Assembly: GCF_000720765.1 (NCBI RefSeq) | Contig: NZ_JODC01000006.1 | Coordinates: forward strand, 62,001-126,000 | DNA length: 64,000 nt | From: Streptomyces sp. NRRL S-646 | Lineage (GTDB): Bacteria > Actinomycetota > Actinomycetes > Streptomycetales > Streptomycetaceae | Direction: 5' to 3' | Part shown: one piece after another, positions 33,017-41,315 of the stretch | Layout of the letters: the number at the start of each line of letters is the position of its first letter | Position numbering within the stretch: the first letter of the stretch is position 1 | Program-made: the position numbers and the translations under genes | Notes under the pieces: generated by a model | What the model was told of the DNA's origin: nothing | What the model saw: only the letters and a program-made list of their open reading frames with translations | Databases searched by the model: none

Positions 33017-33930
33017 GCCTGCTCCCAGTACTTGTCGTCGGTGAGCCGGGCGGCCAGCTGGTTCAGCGCCCGCCAGGTCTCCATGTTGGCGATCTGGCTG
33101 TCGAGCACGTCCTCGTCGGTGATGAGCTGCTCCCGCCACTGCAGGACCGGTTCGAGGGGAATGGAGCCGAGGACCTGGCTGTAGCCGATGCCATGCGTGG
33201 AGGCGAGTTGCTTGAGGTCGCTGTCGGTCTTGCGCATCCACGCCGACTGGGTGGGCGAGACCTGCGACCACAGCGGTGACTCGGGATCGGGTACGGCGGC
33301 CCGGACGAAGCGGATGGCGCCGCGCAGCGCCTCCTCCTCGTGGCCGCGGTCGACACCGCCGGCGACGATGCCGCGCTCGCCGAAGACCAGGCTGGCGGCG
33401 GCCGCCACATGCTGGCGGGTCCAGCGGTGGAAGACCAGCCAGCGGGCGGTGATCTCCCGCATCTCGGGCTGTGCGGTGGCCTCCAGGACCATGTCGACGG
33501 CGTAGGAGCGGCCGGCGCTGAGGTCCACGACGACCAGGTCGAACTCGTAGTACAGCTTCATCAGCAGGTCGACGCAGAGCCGCACGTGGTCGCCGGTGGT
33601 GGCGAACTCACCGCCGCTGACGTCGCCGGGCATCAGCACCAGACGGCCGCAGCCGGGCGGCGGGTCGCGCAGCACCTGGTGCTCCGTCCTGGCCCAGACG
33701 TCGATGCGCTCCGGCTCGCCGACCTCCCCTATCAGGTAGGAGTGCAGACCGCGGTCCTCGACGGCCGCGCGGGCATCGGCCACGTCGAAGACGGCCGAGG
33801 CGGTGGGCGAGCCGAAGTCGAAGTCCAGGTAGCAGACGTCGTCCCCGGCCAGCGCACGGTGGTAGGCGAGGTTGGCGCTGGTGACCGAGCGGCCCGTGCC
33901 TCCCTTGTCGGAGGCGGCGAAGATCAGCAC
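33013..33930 (-). CDS. SCO2523-family variant P-loop (ParA/MinD-like) protein
   Basis: A protein of 305 residues in the SIMIBI/ParA fold. The N terminus FAASDKGGTGRSV is a deviant Walker A: the first signature lysine (KGG) is kept, but the lysine before Ser/Thr is Arg. The switch I-like YLDFDFGSPTA, Walker B-like FDLVVVDLSAG and a late WRALNQLAARL helix are visible. The Arg change suggests weak or absent ATP hydrolysis, perhaps nucleotide sensing. It starts at GTG 33930, 4 bases after the SCO2524-type stop, and overlaps the SCO2522-type start. It is probably the switch of the system (inference). Confidence 0.87.
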   Translation of the reverse strand: MLIFAASDKGGTGRSVTSANLAYHRALAGDDVCYLDFDFGSPTASAVFDVADARAAVEDRGLHSYLIGEVGEPERIDVWARTEHQVLRDPPPGCGRLVLMPGDVSGGEFATTGDHVRLCVDLLMKLYYEFDLVVVDLSAGRSYAVDMVLEATAQPEMREITARWLVFHRWTRQHVAAAASLVFGERGIVAGGVDRGHEEEALRGAIRFVRAAVPDPESPLWSQVSPTQSAWMRKTDSDLKQLASTHGIGYSQVLGSIPLEPVLQWREQLITDEDVLDSQIANMETWRALNQLAARLTDDKYWEQA

Positions 33931-33934
33931 GCGG

Positions 33935-35788
33935 TCACCGTCCCTGGGCCGCGGCTTCGCGAGCCCGGGTGAGCGAGTCGAGTTGTCCCAGCACGTCGAG
34001 CGCCAACGCGTAGGCGGTGCCCGGCTGTTGGTCCAGGAGACTGCGGGCTCGGCGCAGCTTGACCTCGATGTTCCTGAGCTGCATTCCGTGCCGGCCGTCG
34101 TCGGTGGGCGCGGGTTCCATCTGTTCGTTGCCCAGCAAATGCGCGGACTCGCTGAGCAACGCGCCTGCCAGTTCGGAGAGTTCGGGGCTGCGGACCGGGG
34201 GCTGCCGGTACATCTGGTGGACCTGGACCATCACCTCGGCGACGCGCTCGGTGATGTTCCACGACACCGGCACCCGGCGTGTGACGATCTCCGCCTCGGG
34301 ATAGGCGGCGTGGACGTAGTCCCACAGGCCGGTGCCCTCGCCCTCCCGGATCCGGCGGCGCCACATGTGGTCGAAGACGTCCTCGGCGAGTCTGAGCAGA
34401 CGGTCGTGCGAGTCGAGGTTGCGCGAGAGCGCGCGCAGCTGGATGGTCCGCTTCAGCAGCTGCGCCGAGAAGTCGTGCAGGGACCACGTCATCGGCGGGC
34501 CGAGCCGCTCGCTGCCCTGCAACGGCAGTTTGACGCCCGCGTTGTGCAGTTCGAAGACCGTGCGGTCGTCGCGGGTCATACGGCTGGTGATACGGCCGCG
34601 TTCGGCGAGGCGTTCCATGACGGTGACGGTGCGGGCCAGGTCGTCGTCGGTGGCCCGGCGCCGCATCAGGTCGTGGACGAGGATGGCGGCGACGGAGAGG
34701 GAGAAGTACTCGGACTCCAGTTCCTGTCCCGTCGTACGCCAGGGGATGTCCTCCAGGGGCCAGCGCTCGGGGTCGAAGCGGGCGATGCCGGACCAGTACT
34801 GCTGGGTGAGCTCCCAGCGCAGCCGGAGCGCCTCGGCGAGCTTCTGCTGTTCGGTGTTGAGCAGGCCCAGGGTGAGGGTGCGCTCGGAGAACAGGTCCTG
34901 GATGCCGTCGAGGGCGACCACGGTGAAGTAGAGGTATGGCACCGGGTCGGCGGCACCCTTGGGCTGCGGCCCGATGAGTTCGTCGGTCTCGACCTCGGGA
35001 GCGTCCTTCACCAGGCTCCACGACCAGCCGCACTCGAAGAACTGGTTCTCGTCCTTGAGGCCCGCCTGGACGTCGATACCGAGGGTGAGGCTCTCGACGA
35101 TCGCGGCGCGCAGAGCGCGGAAGCGGCTCTGGTACATGTTCAGTACCTGCCGCTGCGACAGCCGTCCCTGGCCGAGGAGTTCGACCAGGTTGCGGCCCTG
35201 GGCGGAGTCGGCGTCGAAGGCGTTGACGGTGAAGGAGCGCAGCAGGCTCACCATGGCGGCGGTGAGCCGGTTGCTGGTGGCCGCGCGCAGCTCGGCGATC
35301 GTCTCCTGGATGTCGCTGCGTCTGGTCCTGGTCTCGTAGACCTTGAGGAAGCCGAGCGTGGCCAGGCAGAGGGTGATCGACATGGAGAAGGAGTCGACCA
35401 CGCCGAGCTGGCGCTGTTCCTCGGTGGGTTCTCCCTGGGTCTTGTCCGCGGAGCCGAAGTAGTAGCCCCCGGCGAAGGTGGGCCTCTTGTCCTCGCCGGT
35501 GTGGGTGCGCATGAACTCGGACGCGGCCTTGACGAGGTTGGCCGGGAGGTCGAGCCGCCCACCGGCCTTCCTCAGGGCCTGCTGGACGTCCTCCTGTGTG
35601 GTGTCCGGGTCGTCCAGCCGGAACGCGGGGATCTCCGTGGCCGGGTACAGCAGGCAGAGCAGCCGCTCGGCGTCGGCGACGCTGCTCTGCCCGCCCCACT
35701 CGCCCCAGTCCCACTGCTCCCGCTCGAAGGAGTGGCGGGCGATGGCCTGCCAGATGTCCAGCAAATGCTGGCGTGGCTTGATCTGCAT
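33935..35788 (-). CDS. SCO2524-family large helical protein, unknown function
   Basis: A protein of 617 residues. The opening PRQHLLDIWQAIARHSFE and GGQSSVADAERLLCLLYPATEIPAFRLDDP are distinctive. The middle and C-terminal parts are almost all helical, with heptad-like stretches (QQKLAEALRLRWELTQQYW, IQLRALSRNLDSHDRLLRLAEDVFDHMW). One hydrophobic segment (SFSMSITLCLATLGFL, about 135-152) could contact the membrane but is too polar to be a clear helix. No NTPase, nuclease or protease motif is seen. From memory, it is known only as the SCO2524 family. It is the largest partner and a likely scaffold. It follows the methyltransferase gene by 101 bases. Confidence 0.82.
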   Translation of the reverse strand: MQIKPRQHLLDIWQAIARHSFEREQWDWGEWGGQSSVADAERLLCLLYPATEIPAFRLDDPDTTQEDVQQALRKAGGRLDLPANLVKAASEFMRTHTGEDKRPTFAGGYYFGSADKTQGEPTEEQRQLGVVDSFSMSITLCLATLGFLKVYETRTRRSDIQETIAELRAATSNRLTAAMVSLLRSFTVNAFDADSAQGRNLVELLGQGRLSQRQVLNMYQSRFRALRAAIVESLTLGIDVQAGLKDENQFFECGWSWSLVKDAPEVETDELIGPQPKGAADPVPYLYFTVVALDGIQDLFSERTLTLGLLNTEQQKLAEALRLRWELTQQYWSGIARFDPERWPLEDIPWRTTGQELESEYFSLSVAAILVHDLMRRRATDDDLARTVTVMERLAERGRITSRMTRDDRTVFELHNAGVKLPLQGSERLGPPMTWSLHDFSAQLLKRTIQLRALSRNLDSHDRLLRLAEDVFDHMWRRRIREGEGTGLWDYVHAAYPEAEIVTRRVPVSWNITERVAEVMVQVHQMYRQPPVRSPELSELAGALLSESAHLLGNEQMEPAPTDDGRHGMQLRNIEVKLRRARSLLDQQPGTAYALALDVLGQLDSLTRAREAAAQGR

Positions 35789-35889
35789 CCCATGCCCCTC
35801 ACACAGGCCGCACTGCCGTCATTTGAGGAATGACCCTTTTCTGTTGTGAAGATTTTTCGCAGTGGAGCCACTGCTCGGACAACCACTGG

Positions 35890-36684
35890 TCAAACGGCCG
35901 GAATGCCTGCGTCCGTATTCCGTCGCCAACCGTAGGCCAGGATCATTCCCGAATACCCGTCGCGCACACCTGCCGCAGACTTGAGCCGCTGCACCTCGAA
36001 GTTGCCCGCGAATGGTGCGAGACTCGCGCGCACATGGGATTCTCCCACGTCACAGGCCGGGAAGAACTCTTCCCCGGCGTGATAGCCCTTCGAATGTTCC
36101 ATGAAGGCGGCGGCGAAGGGGGCACCGGGGGCCAGGGCGCACATGAAACGCCTCACCCCCAGGTTGAACTCCTGGTGGGAGGTGGTCATCGACTCGGCGA
36201 CGAAGAACATGGTCCCCACGGACCACCGCCCGCCGAAGCGCTCAAGACCGAAGATGTTGCCCTGCTCGACCTTGACGACCTTGCGGAACCGCTCGCGGGG
36301 GTCCAAGTAGCGGGAGCCGTAGGCATCGTGCTCGCACAGGGCGTTCCAGAACGGGTCCCAGTTCTCGTCGTAGCCGCCCGCCTGACCCTCGAGGTACTCC
36401 ACGTTCGCGAGCGAGTGCTCGAAGAGGGTGATCTCGTCGCACCAGGGCAGCATGGAGAGCGCGGGATAGAGATTCGCCCCGGCGCCGACGTCGATGCCGT
36501 AAACCGGCCCGACGCCCTGCTTCCGGAAATAACCGCCGAAATGACCCCGGATGATATGCAGGATCTCCTCGTCCTCCGCCTGTAAGAAGCGGTAGTTGTG
36601 CCGAACGTAGGCGATCGGGTCGAATGAGTCCCAGGGCGCGTCCGCATTCTTCACCTGGGCATCCCCCGACGATCTCAAGGTCAT
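35890..36684 (-). CDS. SCO2525-family SAM-dependent methyltransferase
   Basis: A protein of 264 residues in the class I methyltransferase fold. Motif I is YGIDVGAGANLYPAL (about 63-77) and the acidic loop is ITLFEHS. The block EYLEGQAGG, WDPFWNALC, YLDPRERFRKVVKVEQGNIF resembles the NNMT/PNMT/TEMT group, which methylates amines, thiols or similar small molecules. Codon 34 is TTA (36583-36585). ATG 36684 has only a weak ribosome site; an in-frame GTG ten codons on is an alternative. It is the first gene of the six-gene operon, so its TTA codon could gate the whole system. Substrate unknown. Confidence 0.88.
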   Translation of the reverse strand: MTLRSSGDAQVKNADAPWDSFDPIAYVRHNYRFLQAEDEEILHIIRGHFGGYFRKQGVGPVYGIDVGAGANLYPALSMLPWCDEITLFEHSLANVEYLEGQAGGYDENWDPFWNALCEHDAYGSRYLDPRERFRKVVKVEQGNIFGLERFGGRWSVGTMFFVAESMTTSHQEFNLGVRRFMCALAPGAPFAAAFMEHSKGYHAGEEFFPACDVGESHVRASLAPFAGNFEVQRLKSAAGVRDGYSGMILAYGWRRNTDAGIPAV

Positions 36685-36795
36685 TTACCTACGGTACCAA
36701 CACCGGAGGCCCTCCGGATCCCCCTGCGGTCAATGTCCCGAGAATTACGTCATGTCCCCGGCAGCGGGACGGGGCGCACTGGGGGCGCACCGGGG

Positions 36796-36807
36796 CGAAT
36801 GCATTCG
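36796..36807. promoter_or_regulatory. Perfect 12-bp palindrome CGAATGCATTCG between the operon and the GNAT gene
   Basis: It lies 112 bases upstream of the methyltransferase start in the 276-base gap 36685-36960 between divergent genes. It is the clearest symmetrical site in the gap and a possible operator for the operon. The rest of the gap shows no open frame of note. Confidence 0.4.
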
Positions 36808-36960
36808 TGCGGCCTGATCGGGCCTTGAACGGCCGGATTGTCCCGCTGAAGATGGTCGGAACTCTGCCGAACACACCAGAAAGGCAGACAACAGGCGTCT
36901 CACCTGTACCACTCGTACGGGTGTCAACGCGCCCTTGACTCCCAACCCGCAGGGGGCGGC

Positions 36961-37461
36961 ATGACGGCTCTTCCAGAGAAACGTTTTCCTTCCACGGCCG
37001 ACCGCACCGACCGCCCCCTGACCATGAGGGGCGTCGTCGAGGCCGACCTGCCCGAACTGCACCGCGTCGACAGGGAAGCCTTCCCGGAGGAGCCGTACCA
37101 CTACTTCGAGCTGCGCCAGAGTTACGACATCCACGGCGACCGCATCCTCGTCCTCGACGACGGCCGGAACCTGCACGGCTATGTCCTGTTCGTCACCACC
37201 TCGGACGGCTACGTGAACTGGATCAAGAGTCTCGCCGTCACCCCCGAACTGCGCGGACGCGGGCTGGGCCGCCGGCTGATGCTCGAGGTGATACGCCGGT
37301 TGCGCAGCGAGGGCGTCCACCAGGTCCGCCTGACGGTGGAACCGACGAACGCGGCCGCGATCACGCTGTACCGGTCACTGGGCTTCTCCTTCGAGGGCGG
37401 GGTGCGCAAAGGCTATTTCGGGCCCGGGGAGGATCGGCTGATCATGGCGTTGGGGCTGTGA
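36961..37461 (+). CDS. GNAT-family N-acetyltransferase
   Basis: A protein of 166 residues. The acetyl-CoA motif has SLAVTPELRGRGLGRRLMLEVI (Q/R-x-x-G-x-G/A at about 96-101), followed by LTVEPTNAAAITLYRSLGFSFEGGVRKGYFG, close to the RimI group. AGGGGG precedes the ATG. It probably acetylates a protein N terminus or small amine in the cytoplasm. It is divergent from the SCO2525-type operon and, from memory, occupies the SCO2526 position, so it may be functionally linked. Confidence 0.92.
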   Translation: MTALPEKRFPSTADRTDRPLTMRGVVEADLPELHRVDREAFPEEPYHYFELRQSYDIHGDRILVLDDGRNLHGYVLFVTTSDGYVNWIKSLAVTPELRGRGLGRRLMLEVIRRLRSEGVHQVRLTVEPTNAAAITLYRSLGFSFEGGVRKGYFGPGEDRLIMALGL

Positions 37462-37486
37462 GCCAGGGGCCAGGAGATCAGAGGGA

Positions 37487-38155
37487 TCAGGGGGACACCA
37501 ACCCCGCCTCGTAAGCCATGATCACCAGCTGGACCCGGTCCCGGGCGTCCAGCTTGGTGAGGAGGCGGGTGAGGTACGTCTTCGCCGTGGCCACGCTGAT
37601 GCACAGCTCGGCGGCTATTTCGGCGTTGGACAGGCCGCCGGCAACCAGGGTGAGGACCTCGCGCTCGCGGTCCGTGATGGCATTCAACTCCCGGCGCCCG
37701 ACGGCCGGTTCGGGGCGGGAGGCGAAGTCATGGATCAGGCGGCGGGTCACGCTCGGCGCGATGAGCGCGTCGCCTGCCGCCACCACCCGTACCGCGCCGA
37801 TGATGTCGTCCAGCGCCATGTCCTTGACCAGGAAGCCCGACGCGCCGGCCCGCAGTGCCCCGTAGACGTAGGCGTCGTCGTCGAAGGTGGTCAGGACGAC
37901 CACCTGCACGTCGGTCTGCATCTGCGTGATCCGTCGGGTCGCCTCGATGCCGTCGATCCCCGGCATGCGGATGTCCATCACCACGACGTCCGGGGCGAGT
38001 TCACCGGCCAGTCGTACCGCCTTCTCCCCCGTCGCCGCCTCTCCGACGACCTCCACGTCCTCGATGTCGGCCATGACCATGCTCAGTGCGGTACGGATGA
38101 GCTCCTGGTCGTCGACCAGGAGGACCCGTACGGGCTGTGGGGTCTGCGCGGTCAT
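37487..38155 (-). CDS. Response regulator, NarL/LuxR family
   Basis: A protein of 222 residues. The receiver domain has VLLVDDQELIRTALSMV, the phospho-acceptor Asp in VVVMDIRMPGIDGIEA, and K in SGFLVKDM. The C-terminal LuxR helix-turn-helix has ITDREREVLTLVAGGLSNAEIAAELCISVATAKTYL. Its start overlaps the kinase stop (ATGA). It likely activates the divergent ABC exporter. Confidence 0.95.
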   Translation of the reverse strand: MTAQTPQPVRVLLVDDQELIRTALSMVMADIEDVEVVGEAATGEKAVRLAGELAPDVVVMDIRMPGIDGIEATRRITQMQTDVQVVVLTTFDDDAYVYGALRAGASGFLVKDMALDDIIGAVRVVAAGDALIAPSVTRRLIHDFASRPEPAVGRRELNAITDREREVLTLVAGGLSNAEIAAELCISVATAKTYLTRLLTKLDARDRVQLVIMAYEAGLVSP

Positions 38156-39351
38156 CGGACGGCCGCCGGGAGCGGGAGCCGGGCGGCCACGCGGAAGCCG
38201 CCCCCGGGGCGGGGGGCCGCGCTGAACTCGCCGTGCAGCAGGGCCACTCGCTCGCGCATGCCCGCCAGCCCGAAGCCGGTGTCGGTCGAACTGCCCTGCC
38301 CCAGGCCGTCATCCGTGATCTCCAGGGCCAGCTCCTCGTCGCCGCGGTAGTCGACGGTGACCCGGCACGCGCGGGTGCCCGCGTGCCGTACGACGTTGGT
38401 GACCGACTCCTGGATGATGCGGAAGGCCGACAGGTCGATGTCGGGCGGGAGTCGACGTGGATCGCCGAGCCGCAGTACCTCCACCCGAACACCCGCCGCG
38501 GTCGTCGTGGCCGCCAGCCGGTCGACGTCGTCCAGGCCCGCCGGGGCGAGCTCCGGGTCCTGCCCGGCGTCCGCCGCACGCAGCGCGACCAGCATGCGGC
38601 GCAGGCCTGCGAGGGTCTGGCGGCCCTCGTTCTCCACCGCCCGCATCGCCGCCAGGGCCGCTTCGGGGTGCGCGGTGGCCACCCGGGAGGCCGCACCCGA
38701 CTGGAGGGCGATGATGCCGATGCTGTGGGCGACCGTGTCGTGCATCTCGCGGGCTATGCGCAGGCGTTCGGCGGTGACCGCCCGGGCCGCGTGCTCGGCG
38801 CTCAGCCGCTCGGCATGCACCCGGGACTGGTGCGCGGAATTGCCGAGCAGCCAGACGATCACGGTGACCAGGGCGACGGCCAGTTCGGCGGAAGTGCCGG
38901 CGGGCCAGGAGCGGGCCATCCGTACGGCTATGTACACGATCAGGGTGCCGACCGCCATGCCCAGGGCGATGAGCGCGGTGCGCCGAGGGTGGGCGACCGC
39001 GACGAAGTACAGGACCACCATGGCCGTGAGGTACTGGTTCATCGGCAGCTGGGCGACACCGAGGGTGGTCGTCTCGAAGACCCCGGCCAGGATCGCCAGG
39101 GTGGTCGCGAGCAGCGGCCTGCGCTGCAGCAGCCGACCGCTCTGGAACGCCAACGCGGTCGACACCACCAGGAACGTCAGTCCGTCCCAGCGGTACAACT
39201 GGGCCGCCGGCCACTGGGCCGGCTGGATCTCACCGGGCAGCCGGAACGTCGTCAGCAGGGTGAACAGCGTGCTCGCGCACCATACGACCGCCGTCCACCC
39301 GGCCGGCGACACGCGTTTGACCAGGGGCAGCGGAGGCGAAGTGGCGGGCAT
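38152..39351 (-). CDS. Sensor histidine kinase, HisKA_3 type
   Basis: A protein of 399 residues from ATG 39351 (MPATSPPLP); longer frames would enter the divergent promoter. Four to six membrane segments occupy about 20-180. The phospho-accepting His is in RLRIAREMHDTVAHSIGI. The HATPase domain has SVTNVVRHAGTRA and DDGLGQ and FGLAGMRERVALLHG. It senses an unknown membrane signal and phosphorylates the adjacent regulator. Confidence 0.94.
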   Translation of the reverse strand: MPATSPPLPLVKRVSPAGWTAVVWCASTLFTLLTTFRLPGEIQPAQWPAAQLYRWDGLTFLVVSTALAFQSGRLLQRRPLLATTLAILAGVFETTTLGVAQLPMNQYLTAMVVLYFVAVAHPRRTALIALGMAVGTLIVYIAVRMARSWPAGTSAELAVALVTVIVWLLGNSAHQSRVHAERLSAEHAARAVTAERLRIAREMHDTVAHSIGIIALQSGAASRVATAHPEAALAAMRAVENEGRQTLAGLRRMLVALRAADAGQDPELAPAGLDDVDRLAATTTAAGVRVEVLRLGDPRRLPPDIDLSAFRIIQESVTNVVRHAGTRACRVTVDYRGDEELALEITDDGLGQGSSTDTGFGLAGMRERVALLHGEFSAAPRPGGGFRVAARLPLPAAVR

Positions 39352-39397
39352 GCCGCGATCGTAGGCCGGGCGCCCGGCCCGGTCATCGGCCCATGGA

Positions 39398-39430
39398 CGT
39401 ACAACCAGGGTCGACACCAGTGCCGTACAA
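39398..39430. promoter_or_regulatory. Direct repeats CGTACAA in the kinase/ABC divergent promoter
   Basis: CGTACAA at 39398-39404 and 39424-39430, 26 bases apart, lie between the divergent kinase (39351) and ABC (39485) genes. Repeats on the same face of the helix suit a LuxR-type response regulator dimer pair. Pattern-based only. Confidence 0.4.
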
Positions 39431-39484
39431 GTGTCTGCCCCTGCCCGATGCCCCGCACCCGCCGCCCGCGCCACCGTGGTCCGC

Positions 39485-40399
39485 ATGATCGAAGTCGAGC
39501 AGCTCACCAAGCGGTACGGCGCCACGACCGCCGTACGCGACCTGTCCTTCACCGTCCGCCCCGGCCATGTCACGGGCTTCCTCGGCCCGAACGGCGCGGG
39601 GAAGACGACGACCCTGCGGATGCTGCTCGGGCTCGTCGAGCCGAGCGCCGGTACCGCTGCGATCAGCGGTCACTCCTTCCGCCACCACCCACGCGGGCTG
39701 CGGCACGTCGGCGCCCTCCTCGACGCCCATGACGTGCACGGCGGGCGCAGTGCACGGGCGCATCTGCACGCGCTGGCCCGCGGCAACCGCATCCCGCGGG
39801 CGCGGGTGGACGAGGTGCTCGCCGAGGTGGGGCTCACGGAGGCCGCCGCCCGGCGCCGGGTCGGCTCCTTCTCGCTGGGCATGAAGCAGCGGCTCGGCAT
39901 CGCGGCGGCGCTGCTCGGGGACCCACCGGTGCTGATGTTCGACGAGCCGCTCAACGGGCTCGATCCGGAAGGGGTGTTGTGGGTGCGGGGGCTGTTCCGG
40001 AGGCTGGCGCACGAGGGGCGGACGGTCTTCGTGTCCAGTCATCTCATGTCGGAGATGGAGAACACCGCCGACGAGTTGATCGTCATCGGCCGCGGGGAGC
40101 TCATCGCCGCCGAGAGCCTCGCCGCGTTCGCCGCACGCGGGACGGCGCCGACGGTGACCGTGCGCTCGCCGCAGGCGGGTGCCCTGGCCGCCGTACTGGA
40201 GTCGGAGGGTGCGGTGGTGGCGCCGTACGACGAGGAGACGCTGAAGGTGGACGGGGCGAGCGCCGTCCGGGTCGGTGAGCTGGCGCACGAACACCGCTTC
40301 CAGCTCTGGGAGTTGACAACGCAAGTGGCCTCCCTGGAGACGGCCTTCATGGAACTGACCGCCGACAGCGTCGAGTACGCGGCTGGAGAGACCCGATGA
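39485..40399 (+). CDS. ABC transporter ATP-binding protein (DrrA-like)
   Basis: A protein of 304 residues from ATG 39485 (MIEVEQLTKRYGA). Walker A is GPNGAGKTT, the signature is FSLGMKQRLG, Walker B is VLMFDEPLNGLD, and the H-loop SSHLMSEME follows. The C-terminal DrrA-like extension is present. It powers export by the overlapping ABC-2 permease. No clear ribosome site precedes it, so it may be leaderless. Confidence 0.95.
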   Translation: MIEVEQLTKRYGATTAVRDLSFTVRPGHVTGFLGPNGAGKTTTLRMLLGLVEPSAGTAAISGHSFRHHPRGLRHVGALLDAHDVHGGRSARAHLHALARGNRIPRARVDEVLAEVGLTEAAARRRVGSFSLGMKQRLGIAAALLGDPPVLMFDEPLNGLDPEGVLWVRGLFRRLAHEGRTVFVSSHLMSEMENTADELIVIGRGELIAAESLAAFAARGTAPTVTVRSPQAGALAAVLESEGAVVAPYDEETLKVDGASAVRVGELAHEHRFQLWELTTQVASLETAFMELTADSVEYAAGETR

Positions 40400-41223
40400 C
40401 CACCCTCGCGCTGCCCGCCTCCCGCTTCACCGACCTGCTCGCCGCCGAGTGGATCAAACTCCGTTCCCTGCGCTCCACCTACTGGGCCTTCGGCTGCGGG
40501 GCGCTGGCCGTCGTCGGCTTCAACGCGAACGCGGCCCGCGCCGACTACGTCAACTACCCGCACTACGGCGGGCCGATCCGCGACGACTTCGTGTACTGGG
40601 CGCTGCGGGACGCCTTCACCGACGGGTCCGCCATGATCCTCGTGCTGGTGTGCGCGAGCATCGGCGCGATCACGATCGTCGGCGAGTACGCGACGGGCCT
40701 GGTCCGTACGACGTTCACCGCCGTGCCGGACCGGCGTGCCCTGATGGCGGCCAAGGTGGTCGTGCTGACGGCGGTCATGACGCTGTTCGGCGCGCTCGTC
40801 GCGGCCGCCTCCTACGCCTCCTCGCAGGCCATCCTCGACGGGCGGGGCCTGGGCGTGCCGATCAGCCACCCGGGCGCCTGGCGGGTGGTCGTGGCGTCGG
40901 CCCTGCTCGCCCCGGTGTGTGCGCTGGTCGGCATGGGTCTGGGCGCGGTGATCCGGCACAGCGCCACGACGATGGTCCTGACGACGTTCGTGCTGCTGCT
41001 CCTGCCGTCCTTCGTCACGGACCGCTACCGCTGGACGGCGTCGGTCCGTCACACCTTTCCCTTCAACGCCTGGACGCGGATCGTGGACGTGGGTTACGGG
41101 CAGTCCCACATGCTGGTCCCGAAGTATCCGGCGACCGTCGCGGGCGGGTGGGTCGTGTTCGCGGTGTGGGCGGTGGTCGCGGCCGTCGTGGCGGTGGTGG
41201 TCGTGGACCGGCGGGACGTATGA
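40396..41223 (+). CDS. ABC-2 type permease
   Basis: A protein of 275 residues with six membrane segments. The N terminus RFTDLLAAEWIKLRSLRSTYWAF is typical of the ABC-2 permease partners of DrrA-like ATPases, and TIVGEYATGLVRTTFTAVP follows. It overlaps the ATPase gene (ATGA). The pair, next to a two-component system, has the layout of a signal-induced exporter of an antibiotic or lipid. Confidence 0.92.
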   Translation: MTTLALPASRFTDLLAAEWIKLRSLRSTYWAFGCGALAVVGFNANAARADYVNYPHYGGPIRDDFVYWALRDAFTDGSAMILVLVCASIGAITIVGEYATGLVRTTFTAVPDRRALMAAKVVVLTAVMTLFGALVAAASYASSQAILDGRGLGVPISHPGAWRVVVASALLAPVCALVGMGLGAVIRHSATTMVLTTFVLLLLPSFVTDRYRWTASVRHTFPFNAWTRIVDVGYGQSHMLVPKYPATVAGGWVVFAVWAVVAAVVAVVVVDRRDV

Positions 41224-41241
41224 GGAACCCTGCGTCCGGGC

Positions 41242-41269
41242 GGGGGTAAACCCCCCTGCCGACAAGGCA
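41242..41269. promoter_or_regulatory. GGGGG-TAAA-CCCCC inverted repeat and short hairpin
   Basis: GGGGG (41242-41246) and CCCCC (41251-41255) flank TAAA, followed by the hairpin TGCC-GACAA-GGCA (41257-41269). This lies 19 bases after the permease stop and before the secreted hydrolase. It may be an operator or a weak terminator. Confidence 0.35.
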
Positions 41270-41315
41270 GTTGACCGGATGGGATGGGGGGGCGGCATCC
41301 GGGAGTCTCGTGTTC

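Noticed and set aside
39485..41223. Part of an antibiotic biosynthetic cluster
   Set aside because: DrrAB-like exporter alone with a two-component system; no polyketide, peptide or terpene synthase, or tailoring genes around it.
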